NCBI RefSeq assembly: GCF_946481715.1
Contig: NZ_CAMLOV010000041.1
Span: 1-35,143 of the forward strand
Reading direction: 5' to 3'
From: an uncultured Mucilaginibacter sp.
Lineage (GTDB): Bacteria; Bacteroidota; Bacteroidia; Sphingobacteriales; Sphingobacteriaceae
DNA length: 35,143 nucleotides
Position numbers and translations under genes: made by a program
Shown here: positions 1-8,108 of the stretch, piece after piece
Numbering within the stretch: position 1 is the stretch's first letter
How the letters are laid out: each line of letters starts with the position of its first letter
The notes under the pieces: generated by a model
Told to the model about the DNA's origin: nothing
Databases searched by the model: none
What the model saw: the letters and a program-made list of their open reading frames with translations, nothing else

Positions 1-1
1 G

Positions 2-610
2 GTGGTGGTGGCCATGCAGTCGGGTATAAACCATCAACTATTTTCGGATAGCGGCTTCCCTGCCCTCGGCGAACGCATCAGCGGACATTGGCTGGGCGGT
101 ATTTTAGCGGCGGGTGGTATGGCGAGCACATTGGGCATTTATGCGGCTGTGTTGCTCTCCGTATCGCGCGTGCCCAAAGCAATGGCGGATGACGGGCTGC
201 TGCCCAAACGCCTTAATATTTTGCACTCCCGTTTCCGTACGCCGTATGTATCCATCATTCTGTGTTCTATCGTAGTAAGCTTTATGATACTTTGGCCGCT
301 GGCAGAACTGCTTATTATTGATGTTACCGTTTACGGTGCGGGATTATCGTTAGAGTACATCTCCGTTATCCGCCTGCGCATTACCGAGCCGGACCGGGTA
401 CGCCCGTTCAAGATCCCTCTTGGCGTGGCCGGGCTTTGTATTGCCGCCTTGCTGCCATTCGGGGTTTACTTTATTGCGCTGGCAGGTGCCTTTGCATCCG
501 AAGGCGGCGGCATAAAGGCAGCGCTGTTTGCCATTGCGGTGTTATCTACTGCGGAGCTATTTTGGCAAGTGGTGTGTTGGCGGAAACCGCATTTTAGGAG
601 GCATAGGTAA
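2..610 (+). CDS. APC-family amino-acid permease, C-terminal part (5' end outside window)
   Basis: The reading frame is open from the window edge, so the N-terminal half is missing. About 200 residues remain with at least four hydrophobic membrane segments: GILAAGGMASTLGIYAAVLL, a pair around YVSIILCSIVVSFMILWPL and LLIIDVTVYGAGLSLEYISV, and two near the C-terminus. The string RVRPFKIPLG before the last helices is typical of amino acid-polyamine-organocation permeases (commonly RPF-[KR]-x-P). It would be an inner-membrane transporter for an amino acid or related amine; the substrate cannot be read from this piece. The C-terminus is a short basic tail (KPHFRRHR). The next gene, ku, starts 79 bases downstream on the same strand with no obvious terminator between. 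Confidence 0.8.
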   Translation: MVVAMQSGINHQLFSDSGFPALGERISGHWLGGILAAGGMASTLGIYAAVLLSVSRVPKAMADDGLLPKRLNILHSRFRTPYVSIILCSIVVSFMILWPLAELLIIDVTVYGAGLSLEYISVIRLRITEPDRVRPFKIPLGVAGLCIAALLPFGVYFIALAGAFASEGGGIKAALFAIAVLSTAELFWQVVCWRKPHFRRHR

Positions 611-689
611 TCTGCCAATCGTTTAATCTCCTCATCCCAAAACCCTTCCCCGTTTTATTGGTTATATCCGGTACTAAATTGCTGTACTT

Positions 690-1460
690 ATGAGGTCTAT
701 ATGGAAAGGTTCGCTTGGGTTTGGGCTGGTTAGTATACCGGTTAAACTATATTCTGCCGTGCAGAAAAGCACGCTGGATTTGGATATGCTTGATGGGCGC
801 GACCATGCCCGTATCCGCTTTCAGAGGGTGAACGAGAATACCAAAAAGGAAGTGCCATATGATAAAATTGTAAAGGGCTACAAGCTGAACGATGATTACG
901 TAGTGGTGGATGCCAAAGATTTTGAAGACGCCGCGCCCGAAAAAAGCAAAGTGATAGAAATTGAAAGCTTTGTAGAACTGGCGGATGTAAACCCCATGTT
1001 TTACGAAACCAGCTACTACACCGAGCCCGATACCAAAAACAACAAGGCCTATGCCCTGCTGCTGAAAGCCCTGCAGCAATCAAAAAAAGCCGGGCTTGCC
1101 CGTTTTGTGCTGCGCAGTACCGAAAGCCTCTGCATTGTACACCCGCAAAAAAATGTGCTGGTGGTTACCCGCATCCGTTTTGGCCAGGAAATCCGCGATA
1201 CCGAGGACCTCAACATTGCCGATGATGTAACCGTAAGCAAAAAAGAACTGGACGTGGGCCTTGCCCTGGTTAATCAATATGCCGAGGATTTTGATGTATC
1301 GAAATATAAGGATGAGTATAATGATGAGTTATTGAAGATCATCCACGCCAAAGCTAAAGGTAAGCGCGCCACCGTTAAAAAGCTTAAACCGCATAAGGCT
1401 ACTGGCGATGACCTTTACGAACAGTTGATGAGCAGCTTGAAAGTGAAGAAGGGGGCGTAA
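690..1460 (+). CDS. ku: Bacterial Ku protein (non-homologous end joining)
   Basis: A 256-residue protein opening with MRSIWKGSLGFGLVSIPVKL, the hallmark start of prokaryotic Ku. RIRFQRVNENTKKEVPYDKIVKGY and the acidic-aromatic stretch NPMFYETSYYTEPD are also typical of the Ku core beta-barrel. Length matches the usual 250-300 residues, and the C-terminus is lysine-rich (KKLKPHKATGDD ... SLKVKKGA), as in many bacterial Ku proteins where the tail helps DNA binding or threading. Ku homodimers ring DNA double-strand ends and recruit LigD. No ligD lies in this window, so the partner must be elsewhere. The ATG at 690 fits family N-termini exactly. Neighbours are a permease fragment upstream and a DUF892 stress protein downstream. 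Confidence 0.95.
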   Translation: MRSIWKGSLGFGLVSIPVKLYSAVQKSTLDLDMLDGRDHARIRFQRVNENTKKEVPYDKIVKGYKLNDDYVVVDAKDFEDAAPEKSKVIEIESFVELADVNPMFYETSYYTEPDTKNNKAYALLLKALQQSKKAGLARFVLRSTESLCIVHPQKNVLVVTRIRFGQEIRDTEDLNIADDVTVSKKELDVGLALVNQYAEDFDVSKYKDEYNDELLKIIHAKAKGKRATVKKLKPHKATGDDLYEQLMSSLKVKKGA

Positions 1461-1589
1461 GTATTCGATTTTAACCCGACATATCCGATAGTAAACAATC
1501 GTTCTAATTAAATAATTAAATAACAACTAAAACTTATTGCAAATTGCTGGGTTATATAGGTATAAACAAAACTCAAAAAATATACTACC

Positions 1590-2150
1590 ATGGCAACTAC
1601 AAAAACAGCATCGAGCACAAAAAAAACACCCGAAACAACCGATGTGGTTGAAGATTCGGCATTAAATGAATTATTTTTAGATGAACTGAAGGACATTTAC
1701 TGGGCAGAAAAGCACCTGGTAAAAGCGTTACCAAAAATGGTAAAAGCGGCAACTTCTGATGAACTGAAAAACGCGATACAAACCCACATCGCCGAAACCG
1801 AAAACCACGTTACCCGCCTGGAAAGCGTCTTTGAATCGATAGATGAAAAAGCCGTAGCGGTAAAATGCGAAGCGATGGCAGGTTTACTGAAAGAAGCCGA
1901 TGAAATTGTAAGCGAAACCGAAAAAGGCACCTTAACCCGCGATGCCGGCATTATATCAGCCGCGCAAAAAGTGGAGCATTACGAAATCGCATCATACGGA
2001 ACCTTACGCACTTTAGCCCTTACATTGGGTTACAGCGAAGCTGCGGACCTGCTGCAAGCTACGCTTGACGAAGAAAAAAATTGCGACGGTTTGCTTACCC
2101 AAATAGCAGAAGCTGGTATTAACGAAACCGCGAAGACGGAAAAAGAGTAA
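1590..2150 (+). CDS. DUF892 / YciE-YciF-like ferritin-like protein
   Basis: A 186-residue soluble, highly charged, alpha-helical protein. The segment ELFLDELKDIYWAEKHLVKA at about residues 30-49 is the characteristic start of DUF892 (YciE/YciF, ferritin-like fold). Further helices carry Glu/His residues suited to a di-metal four-helix bundle: THIAETENHVTRLESVF, AQKVEHYEIASYGTLRTLA and LDEEKNCDGLL. The first ~25 residues are a low-complexity Thr/Lys/Ser tail (MATTKTASSTKKTPETTD) outside the domain. Family members are linked to osmotic or general stress; the reaction is not established. A strong terminator follows directly, so the transcript ends here. Confidence 0.88.
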   Translation: MATTKTASSTKKTPETTDVVEDSALNELFLDELKDIYWAEKHLVKALPKMVKAATSDELKNAIQTHIAETENHVTRLESVFESIDEKAVAVKCEAMAGLLKEADEIVSETEKGTLTRDAGIISAAQKVEHYEIASYGTLRTLALTLGYSEAADLLQATLDEEKNCDGLLTQIAEAGINETAKTEKE

Positions 2151-2179
2151 TTGTGCATATTTAGAATAGTGATTAGTGA

Positions 2180-2207
2180 GGGCCGCCCAATGAGGCGGCC
2201 CTTTTTT
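2180..2207 (+). terminator. Rho-independent terminator after the DUF892 gene
   Basis: An 8-bp GC-rich perfect stem GGGCCGCC / GGCGGCCC (2180-2187 with 2194-2201) with a 6-base loop is followed by six Ts (2202-2207). It lies 29 bases beyond the stop codon at 2150. Confidence 0.9.
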
Positions 2208-2365
2208 GTTCAAAAAAAAATTGAACTGGTGTAACGGATACACTATTGCTTTCGTCAAGGTAATCAAAATGTTGCAAAGCATAGGTACCATGCAAGGCGC
2301 GTTTAATAACATACATCTATTCACAATTTACAAAACAGGCTTGGCCTTATCAATTTTTACAGAAC

Positions 2366-3037
2366 ATGAAAAAGTACATTTTATCACTAATTGCAATAAG
2401 CACCATATCATTCAGTGCATGCAGAAAAGGCGATGCTAACAAAGCCGACGATAACGCAACCGGCGCTTACCAGCCATTCACAACCGGCTCTACCTGGAGC
2501 TACCGCAACGAAACCGAGTCTGTGCCCGGGTTAGCTTCTGCTGCAGAGGCGGATATAGACACCACCGTGAATACCATGACCGACGCAACTAAAGTTTACA
2601 ATGGCAAAATCTTTCATAAACTTATATCGGTTACCGGTATAGAAACCGAAAGCACTTATTTTGGATTTACCAACCATATTTATTACAACCACAGCTTTAA
2701 TGAAGATGCCGACGCTGAGCTTGAACTGCCTTACCTTAACGAAGAAACGGCAGTCAATGGCACCTGGGTTACTCCGTTGTTAGTAGAAGGAGCCCCTGAC
2801 TCGCAGTTATTAGGCACTATCGTCGAAAAAAACATCAGCAAACCCATCCTCGGAAAAACCTATAACAACGTTGTTCATTCTAAGCTGGAGCTCCAAAGCA
2901 AAATTGGCGGCACTTTTACAACCATTTTTTCCTTTGATTTTTATGTCGCCAAAAATATAGGCGTGGTGGGTATTTACACCAGCTACAATGGCACCCAGTT
3001 TGCTAAGTCGGAATTGATTAGTTACAGCATAAAATAA
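2366..3037 (+). CDS. Lipoprotein of unknown function, first of three tandem paralogues
   Basis: A 223-residue protein with a short lipoprotein signal peptide (MKKYILSLIAISTISFSACRK; lipobox FSAC, lipid cysteine at 19), so it should be anchored in the inner or outer membrane facing the periplasm or surface. The mature part is predicted mostly beta. It shares landmarks with the next two genes: PFTTGSTWSYRNE near the start, NGTWVTP in the middle, a GTIVEKNISKPILGKTYNNV block, FSFDFYVAKNIGVV and a C-terminal SYSIK. No characterised family was recognised. The ATG at 2366 gives the compact signal peptide expected. It is separated from the second copy by a terminator and a promoter-like element, so the copies are probably not one simple transcript. 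Confidence 0.8.
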   Translation: MKKYILSLIAISTISFSACRKGDANKADDNATGAYQPFTTGSTWSYRNETESVPGLASAAEADIDTTVNTMTDATKVYNGKIFHKLISVTGIETESTYFGFTNHIYYNHSFNEDADAELELPYLNEETAVNGTWVTPLLVEGAPDSQLLGTIVEKNISKPILGKTYNNVVHSKLELQSKIGGTFTTIFSFDFYVAKNIGVVGIYTSYNGTQFAKSELISYSIK

Positions 3038-3144
3038 TATCCCCGAACAAGCATAGCCTACTTATTAACAGATAGGTAAAAAAATTTCTATTGTACAAAA
3101 AAGCATAATTTTTTACTGGTCCCGTAGTGTTTTAAGGACTATAT

Positions 3145-3184
3145 AATGCCCAACCTTCTCACAAAAAGTTGGGCATTGCTTTTG
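3145..3184 (+). terminator. Terminator-like hairpin after first paralogous lipoprotein
   Basis: A perfect 10-bp stem AATGCCCAAC / GTTGGGCATT (3145-3154 with 3168-3177), loop 13 bases, is followed by a weak T-rich tail (GCTTTTG). It lies about 110 bases after the stop of the first lipoprotein gene. Its right arm overlaps the possible -33 element of the next promoter. Confidence 0.6.
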
Positions 3185-3198
3185 TATTGGTATCTTTG
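3169..3198 (+). promoter_or_regulatory. Bacteroidota-type promoter for second lipoprotein gene
   Basis: TTG (3169-3171), a 19-base spacer and TATCTTTG (3191-3198) match the known Bacteroidota TTG / TAnnTTTG pattern. This would give a leader of roughly 80 bases before the ATG at 3283. The -33 part lies inside the right arm of the terminator-like hairpin. Assigned by consensus only. Confidence 0.45.
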
Positions 3199-3282
3199 CG
3201 CAAACTGGCAAATTACATGCTTGGCTGAAGTTTTTAGTTCGGCAAAGGAAAAGAGCCCGGTTAACGTACATATTAATAACCT

Positions 3283-3975
3283 ATGAATAAAAGCGTACTT
3301 ATATTTTTTGCTTTGATAGCGGTACTTGCACAAGGGTGTAAATTAGATCCGCCTATTTTTGGCCCGCCGCCAAAAGAAGATTGGTCGGCCAGTTTCCAGC
3401 CATTGGGTACGGGCACTTTTTGGAAATACGTTACCGTTAAGGAAGGCGAAGAGCCCGATTCATCAACACTCACTGTAACCGGCGAACAGCCTATTATAAA
3501 CGACAGCCTTTACCACACCATATTTAGCATCAGCAAAAAAAACGCAGGCAACGGGTTTGTGTATGTTGATAGCAACATGATCAAAGCAAGGCTTTTTTAC
3601 GCCGAATATAACGACAATATTGATTTTCAATATTACAATATGACCGCACCGGTGGGCGGCACCTGGACCGATAAGATAACCGATAGCGGCACCTTAGAAG
3701 GCTACCCCGCCCGGGTTGTTGGCACCATGGTAGCTGTTAACACTACCAAAGTAGTTAATGGCATTACCTTCCCCAGGGTAACGCATACGCGTATGCTGCT
3801 TCAACAGAATAAGGGCAGCGGTTTTACCACTTTCATAACGTTTGATTATTATATACAGATGGGCGTTGGCGTAATAGAAACTACCGGCATAAAATCCGAC
3901 GGTACCGATATGGGCAGGGTATCTATTTATGCATACGATATTAAGAGCAACGATATAATTAAATACGTCAAGTAA
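3283..3975 (+). CDS. Lipoprotein of unknown function, second tandem paralogue
   Basis: A 230-residue protein with signal peptide MNKSVLIFFALIAVLAQGCK (lipobox AQGC, cysteine 19). After the cysteine comes a Pro-rich linker (KLDPPIFGPPPKEDW) and then the conserved block PLGTGTFWKYVTV, which aligns with PLTTGTFWKYNNV in the third copy. GGTWTDKITDSGTLEGYPARVVGTMV and FITFDYYIQMGVGVIE match the same regions in both sisters, so the three genes arose by tandem duplication. Identity appears moderate, so the duplication is not recent. No enzyme motif is visible. The third copy starts 43 bases after this stop, probably in the same transcript. Confidence 0.8.
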   Translation: MNKSVLIFFALIAVLAQGCKLDPPIFGPPPKEDWSASFQPLGTGTFWKYVTVKEGEEPDSSTLTVTGEQPIINDSLYHTIFSISKKNAGNGFVYVDSNMIKARLFYAEYNDNIDFQYYNMTAPVGGTWTDKITDSGTLEGYPARVVGTMVAVNTTKVVNGITFPRVTHTRMLLQQNKGSGFTTFITFDYYIQMGVGVIETTGIKSDGTDMGRVSIYAYDIKSNDIIKYVK

Positions 3976-4018
3976 TTATTACCATACAGTTAAGCAATAT
4001 TTTCATATATTTAGCTGT

Positions 4019-4693
4019 ATGAAGAAGCCTCTACTTTCCCTTGTTGCGCTGGCGCTGTTGTTTAGCCAGAGCTGTAAACTTGATGCGCCCGAAATTGAGA
4101 CAAACGGCACAGGCCCTTCGGCGCAATCTGATAGCTACCTGCCCCTAACAACCGGCACCTTTTGGAAATACAACAATGTAATATCCGGCATGGCACCGGA
4201 TACCGTTACTATTAAGGTAACCGGCGAAACCACCACAGTAAACGGCAGGCTATACCACAATATTACCAGCACCTCAAAAGCACACGGTTCCACAGCCGGA
4301 CTATATTATTACGGCAACCACATTGCAGTGCTAAGGGCCAACACCGTTGTAGCCGGGCTTACCTTAGATTTTCAGTTCCTTAACGATACCACTGCAGTAG
4401 GCCACACCTGGACAACCAGGCCAACCGATAATGGCTTGATTAACGGCGTACCCGGCAGGCTTACCGGCAAGGTAATAGAAAAAGGCGTAAGCAAAATAAT
4501 AGGCGGCCATACCTTTAATGATATTATAAACACCCAGATAGACCTTGAATATGACCTGCTTGGCACCGGTTTTGAAAGCTACGGCACTTACCATTTCTTT
4601 GTGGCCAAGGGTATAGGGCTGATAGAAATCGATAGTGAGGCCTTCGGTGCCGAAATTGGCAAAGAACGCATTATAGATTATAGCATTAAATAG
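4019..4693 (+). CDS. Lipoprotein of unknown function, third tandem paralogue
   Basis: A 224-residue protein with signal peptide MKKPLLSLVALALLFSQSCK (lipobox SQSC, cysteine 19). The mature part has the shared blocks YLPLTTGTFWKYNNV, GHTWTTRPTDNGLINGVPGRL, GKVIEKGVSKIIGGHTFNDI and YHFFVAKGIGLIEID, and ends DYSIK like the first copy ends SYSIK. The repeated pattern 'threshold block - G-x-TW - TG-x-V-x-K - F-x-V-A-K-G-I-G' suggests one beta-rich domain per protein. Function unknown. A bidirectional terminator follows 43 bases after the stop. Confidence 0.8.
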   Translation: MKKPLLSLVALALLFSQSCKLDAPEIETNGTGPSAQSDSYLPLTTGTFWKYNNVISGMAPDTVTIKVTGETTTVNGRLYHNITSTSKAHGSTAGLYYYGNHIAVLRANTVVAGLTLDFQFLNDTTAVGHTWTTRPTDNGLINGVPGRLTGKVIEKGVSKIIGGHTFNDIINTQIDLEYDLLGTGFESYGTYHFFVAKGIGLIEIDSEAFGAEIGKERIIDYSIK

Positions 4694-4735
4694 GGTTGGT
4701 GAATGGTGATACAACTGTAAACTTTGCCTAACAAT

Positions 4736-4770
4736 AAAAGAGCGATGGATTATGGCCCATCGCTCTTTTT
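4736..4770. terminator. Bidirectional terminator between convergent lipoprotein and YfhO genes
   Basis: A perfect 13-bp stem (4736-4748 with 4757-4769; core GAGCGATGG / CCATCGCTC) with an 8-base loop has an A-rich left flank and a T-rich right flank. It can therefore terminate the plus-strand lipoprotein gene ending at 4693 and the minus-strand YfhO gene ending at 4792. Confidence 0.9.
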
Positions 4771-4791
4771 TACTGCTTTATATTTTGCTTT

Positions 4792-7320
4792 TTATTTAGC
4801 CTTTTTTGCAACTGGTTTTGCAACAACAACGGGCTGTGGTGTTGGCTCAGGCTTTTTCTTCTTCAGTTCGGCAAAAAGGGCACCGCCTAAAGCAAGCACC
4901 AATAATATCGAACTGGCCAGGGAGATACCCTCACCGGTATAATAAGATGCCGGGTGGAAGATAAACTCAATTTTATGGTTACCTACCGGGATATTTGCCG
5001 CGCGTAATAAATAATCGGCACGGAAAAATGGTTGCTCTGCACCGTCTATCAGCATCTTCCAGCCTTTATTGTAATATATCTCAGAAAATACCGCAACCTG
5101 GTTAGTTGCCGAGCTGCTTTTGTATGTTAAATGATCTGGCGTGTACTTAGTAAGCGTAATAGTTGCATTGGTATCAATAGCCAGGGTTTTAGCTTCGGCC
5201 AACGGTTTATATTGCTTATCAACCATCGCCTCGTCTTTTGGCGAAAAGCTGCTGATAGCCTGCATTTCTTCGTCAGCATCTTTTACATATCTCACGCTTT
5301 TTACAAACCAGGCATGCCCACAGGCGGTTTGGTTGTTTTGCAAGCCTGCATTTTGTGTTTTCGAATCGGTAGTAATGATATACTTGGTGTTCAGCATATC
5401 CAGCACATCATGATTGATTGTTTTGGTGAACTGATTCAAATACAACTCATCATATCTTTTCAGCCTTGCTGCCGAGTAACCAGTTACAGATTTATGGAAG
5501 AAAGGGTTAAACATATCCGAACGGAAATCCGCGCCGGCATCAAACACACGGAAATCCGGATCGGTATCCTTCATAATAAAGGTATCAACCTCCCTTGGTT
5601 GAACCACCTGCGCGGCCTCCATTTTGTCCTGAAAACTGCTCTCTTTAAGGTAACGTTTATCTATCTGCCACATATCAACCAATACTATGGCAAATAAAAT
5701 GACCGACAGTAGCTGCACTTTTATTTTATTGTTGACGAATGCCCAAAGCAGCCCAAAGGTTACCAGCAGGAATAGAAACGTACGTATGGCATCGGCACGC
5801 TCGAGCGATATCCTATCGGCAATAACAGCATTGCCCACCGCATTGGCGGTAGCGGTGTCATTTTTAAGCATCTGCGCCAGGTAATTTACCATTTCGGTAT
5901 GGTTATCTGTCCTAAAGCTTAACAATAGCGTTGGTAACGCTATTAGGATAAGCGTAAGCCCGCCCACAATACCGCCGGCGATGTATAGTTTTTTTGTGAT
6001 AGCTTTTTTATCAGGGTTCTCAATCATTTCCTGCACCGCCAATAGGGCCAGTATAGGGAAACAAAGACCGGCAACGGCCAGTATAGATTCTACCGCACGA
6101 AACTTGTTGTACAGCGGGAAGTAGTGGAAAAATATATCGGAAAGGAACGGCAGGTTACGCCCGAAAGATAACAGCATGGTTAATACTACGGTACCCAGCA
6201 GCCACCATTTTAAACGGTTGCGTACGATGATGAGCCCAAAAACAAACAGGAAGCAAATTACCGCACCAAAATAAAACGGCCCCGATGTACCCGGCTTGGT
6301 ACCCCAGTAGAGGGGTATAATTTGCGAGGTTATTTGCTGTGCGTATTGCAATGCCTGGTCTTGCGGGATACCCTTCTCAACAAACACTTTTACGGTTGCC
6401 GCATCCGGGCTGATAGGCTCGGCGCTTGGCAATGCACCGCCATAAGCATTTGGCACTAAAAACGTAAACGATTCGCCCACGCCCTGGCTCCACTGGTAAG
6501 CGTACTCTTTATCTAAACCGTTGCTTGGCTCTTTGGCGGTCGATTTTAGGTTCGATTTGCCACGGATGGTTTCGGTGCCATAATCGTAAGTACTCCATAG
6601 TATGGAAGCATTTACAGCGATTGCCAATAAGGTAGCGCCTGCAAGAAAGCCAACAGCTTTTAAAAACGGTTGCATCTTTTTCCCTTTAACGGCATGGAAT
6701 AATTCGATGCACATTAAAATAATGATGGATAGCAACAGGTAATAGGTCATTTGGATGTGGTTGGAACGGATCTCCATGGCCAGGAAAAACGCCGCCAATG
6801 CCGAGCCGCTAAGGTAATTACCTCTCAGCGTCATGATAATACTGGCAATTATCGGTGCAAAAAAAGCGATAGCAAAAGCCTGGTTGGAGTGCCCCGCCAC
6901 CAGCAATATTATATTATAACTGGAAAATGTGAACGCCACAGCACCGGCAGCTGCCAGCCATGGGTTCATTTTCAGCACGATAAATAAAAAGTAGGTGCCT
7001 AATAAAAGCAGTAATAAGGTATCAACCGGGTTAGGGAAGGTAGCTTTTACCACATTTACCACGTGCGACGTGATATTGCTTGGGTATGGCGCCCATATCT
7101 GGAAGGTTGGCATCCCGCCGAAGATCTGGTTGGTCCACAAAATGGTGGTGTCCCTGGCGCGGTAATCATTTATCTCCTTTTGGGTAGATTGTGCTCCAAT
7201 TACATCGCTCTGCCCCAAAGTTTTACCCTGAAACGAAGGGGTAAGGTAAAAAAAGCATATAGCTAAAAAAATTCCGATAACAGCCAGGTGGATGCCATTA
7301 CGTTTAAACCAGTTATTCAT
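4792..7320 (-). CDS. YfhO-family polytopic membrane protein
   Basis: An 842-residue protein: an N-terminal helix (about 10-28), a short extracytoplasmic loop with TLGQSDVIGAQSTQKEIND and FGGMPTFQIW, then roughly a dozen hydrophobic helices to about residue 540. A soluble C-terminal domain of ~250 residues (RVFDAGADFRSDMFNPFFHKSV, NTKYIITTDSK) follows, then a last helix near 797-819 and a Lys/Pro/Val tail. This layout, with LGQSD and the 'dancing' charged loop after helix 1, is that of Bacteroidota YfhO-type proteins, whose core resembles GT-C glycosyltransferases. Gram-positive YfhO decorates teichoic acid; the substrate in Bacteroidota is unknown. A possible -7 box TATTTTTG lies at 7355-7362 (minus strand) without a clear -33 partner. 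Confidence 0.85.
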   Translation of the reverse strand: MNNWFKRNGIHLAVIGIFLAICFFYLTPSFQGKTLGQSDVIGAQSTQKEINDYRARDTTILWTNQIFGGMPTFQIWAPYPSNITSHVVNVVKATFPNPVDTLLLLLLGTYFLFIVLKMNPWLAAAGAVAFTFSSYNIILLVAGHSNQAFAIAFFAPIIASIIMTLRGNYLSGSALAAFFLAMEIRSNHIQMTYYLLLSIIILMCIELFHAVKGKKMQPFLKAVGFLAGATLLAIAVNASILWSTYDYGTETIRGKSNLKSTAKEPSNGLDKEYAYQWSQGVGESFTFLVPNAYGGALPSAEPISPDAATVKVFVEKGIPQDQALQYAQQITSQIIPLYWGTKPGTSGPFYFGAVICFLFVFGLIIVRNRLKWWLLGTVVLTMLLSFGRNLPFLSDIFFHYFPLYNKFRAVESILAVAGLCFPILALLAVQEMIENPDKKAITKKLYIAGGIVGGLTLILIALPTLLLSFRTDNHTEMVNYLAQMLKNDTATANAVGNAVIADRISLERADAIRTFLFLLVTFGLLWAFVNNKIKVQLLSVILFAIVLVDMWQIDKRYLKESSFQDKMEAAQVVQPREVDTFIMKDTDPDFRVFDAGADFRSDMFNPFFHKSVTGYSAARLKRYDELYLNQFTKTINHDVLDMLNTKYIITTDSKTQNAGLQNNQTACGHAWFVKSVRYVKDADEEMQAISSFSPKDEAMVDKQYKPLAEAKTLAIDTNATITLTKYTPDHLTYKSSSATNQVAVFSEIYYNKGWKMLIDGAEQPFFRADYLLRAANIPVGNHKIEFIFHPASYYTGEGISLASSILLVLALGGALFAELKKKKPEPTPQPVVVAKPVAKKAK

Positions 7321-7409
7321 CTAAATTATTTAAAGGGACGTTTATAACAATCTCCAAAAATAGAAATTTGAATGATAAAGGAACGATAAGTTTTGGTAAA
7401 GAATGTTAA

Positions 7410-7706
7410 TTAACAGTTATGCGGTTGCTTATTGATGTAATAAAACACCAATGCCATCCCAATGATGCTGATAATATAAACAATTGTGTGTAAACGGTTA
7501 TATGTTTCGCGGTTGCGGCGAATGGTGTAGGCATTATACAGGGCAAGCAAGGCTATGGCTGCCCAAAAAAAATTGTTGATCTTATCGCAGGTGGTAAACA
7601 GCGATATCAGTACCGCCAGTACAATACAGTTGGTTACTATAAGCAGCAGTTGCGGCGGGGTGTTGTCATGGGCACGCCTCCGTTTGTACAGGTTCTCAGG
7701 CAGCAT
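7410..7706 (-). CDS. Small three-helix membrane protein, unknown
   Basis: A 98-residue protein with a basic N-terminus (ENLYKRRRAHD) and three hydrophobic helices (about 19-38, 46-61 and 73-90). The order and spacing suggest an inner-membrane protein. No family was recognised. It starts 4 bases after the stop of the DUF4834 gene, so the two are almost certainly co-transcribed and probably translationally linked. It ends about 90 bases before yfhO starts. Confidence 0.65.
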   Translation of the reverse strand: MLPENLYKRRRAHDNTPPQLLLIVTNCIVLAVLISLFTTCDKINNFFWAAIALLALYNAYTIRRNRETYNRLHTIVYIISIIGMALVFYYINKQPHNC

Positions 7707-7710
7707 TGGT

Positions 7711-7959
7711 TTATTTTATTTCTTCGTAATCTACAAAATCGCCTTCAGTATCGGGCACTTTACTTTTTTGCCCTTCGGGGATGTAATCCACTTTAATGCG
7801 CCCTTCCGGTTGTTTTGGCTGCTGGTAATGTTGCTGTTGGGCAGCGTTTTGCTGCGCATTATTTATTACGCTCCTGAATATGGCCGGCAACAACAGTTTA
7901 AACAGGTAGCGGACAATATAAAGGATACAAATAATTATGATCAATACTCGAAATAACAT
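7711..7959 (-). CDS. DUF4834 family small membrane-anchored protein
   Basis: An 82-residue protein with one N-terminal helix (about residues 3-25, MLFRVLIIIICILYIVRYLF) followed by a Gln-rich linker (NNAQQNAAQQQHYQQ) and an acidic C-terminal tail ending GDFVDYEEIK. The tail signature and Gln-rich linker match DUF4834, a small family confined to Bacteroidota with no known function. The start is preceded by a -7-like box TATATTTG (7979-7986, minus strand) about 20 bases upstream. It heads a two-gene unit with the 98-residue membrane protein. Confidence 0.75.
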   Translation of the reverse strand: MLFRVLIIIICILYIVRYLFKLLLPAIFRSVINNAQQNAAQQQHYQQPKQPEGRIKVDYIPEGQKSKVPDTEGDFVDYEEIK

Positions 7960-8049
7960 CTCTTACTATTTTGGCTTACAAATATAAGTAGTATAACGTA
8001 ATAATTGTTTGGATATGATATTTGCCTCGATTTGAAGATTTGGTAATTT

Positions 8050-8097
8050 GAAGATTTGAAAATGAAGTACCGCAATTACAATAATTTTCAAATCTTC
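8050..8097. terminator. AT-rich inverted repeat downstream of uvrB
   Basis: A perfect 14-bp inverted repeat (8050-8063 with 8084-8097; core GAAGATTTGAAAAT) has a 20-base loop. A further GAAGATTT copy lies to its left and a TTTTCAAATT copy to its right, against the uvrB stop at 8109. It may act as terminator for uvrB, but the low GC and long loop make this weak. It could also be a short dispersed repeat. Confidence 0.5.
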
Positions 8098-8108
8098 TCA
8101 TTTTCAAA

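Noticed and set aside
747..1083. Two minus-strand frames of about 110 codons inside ku
   Set aside because: Antisense shadows of ku, with no signal or motif.
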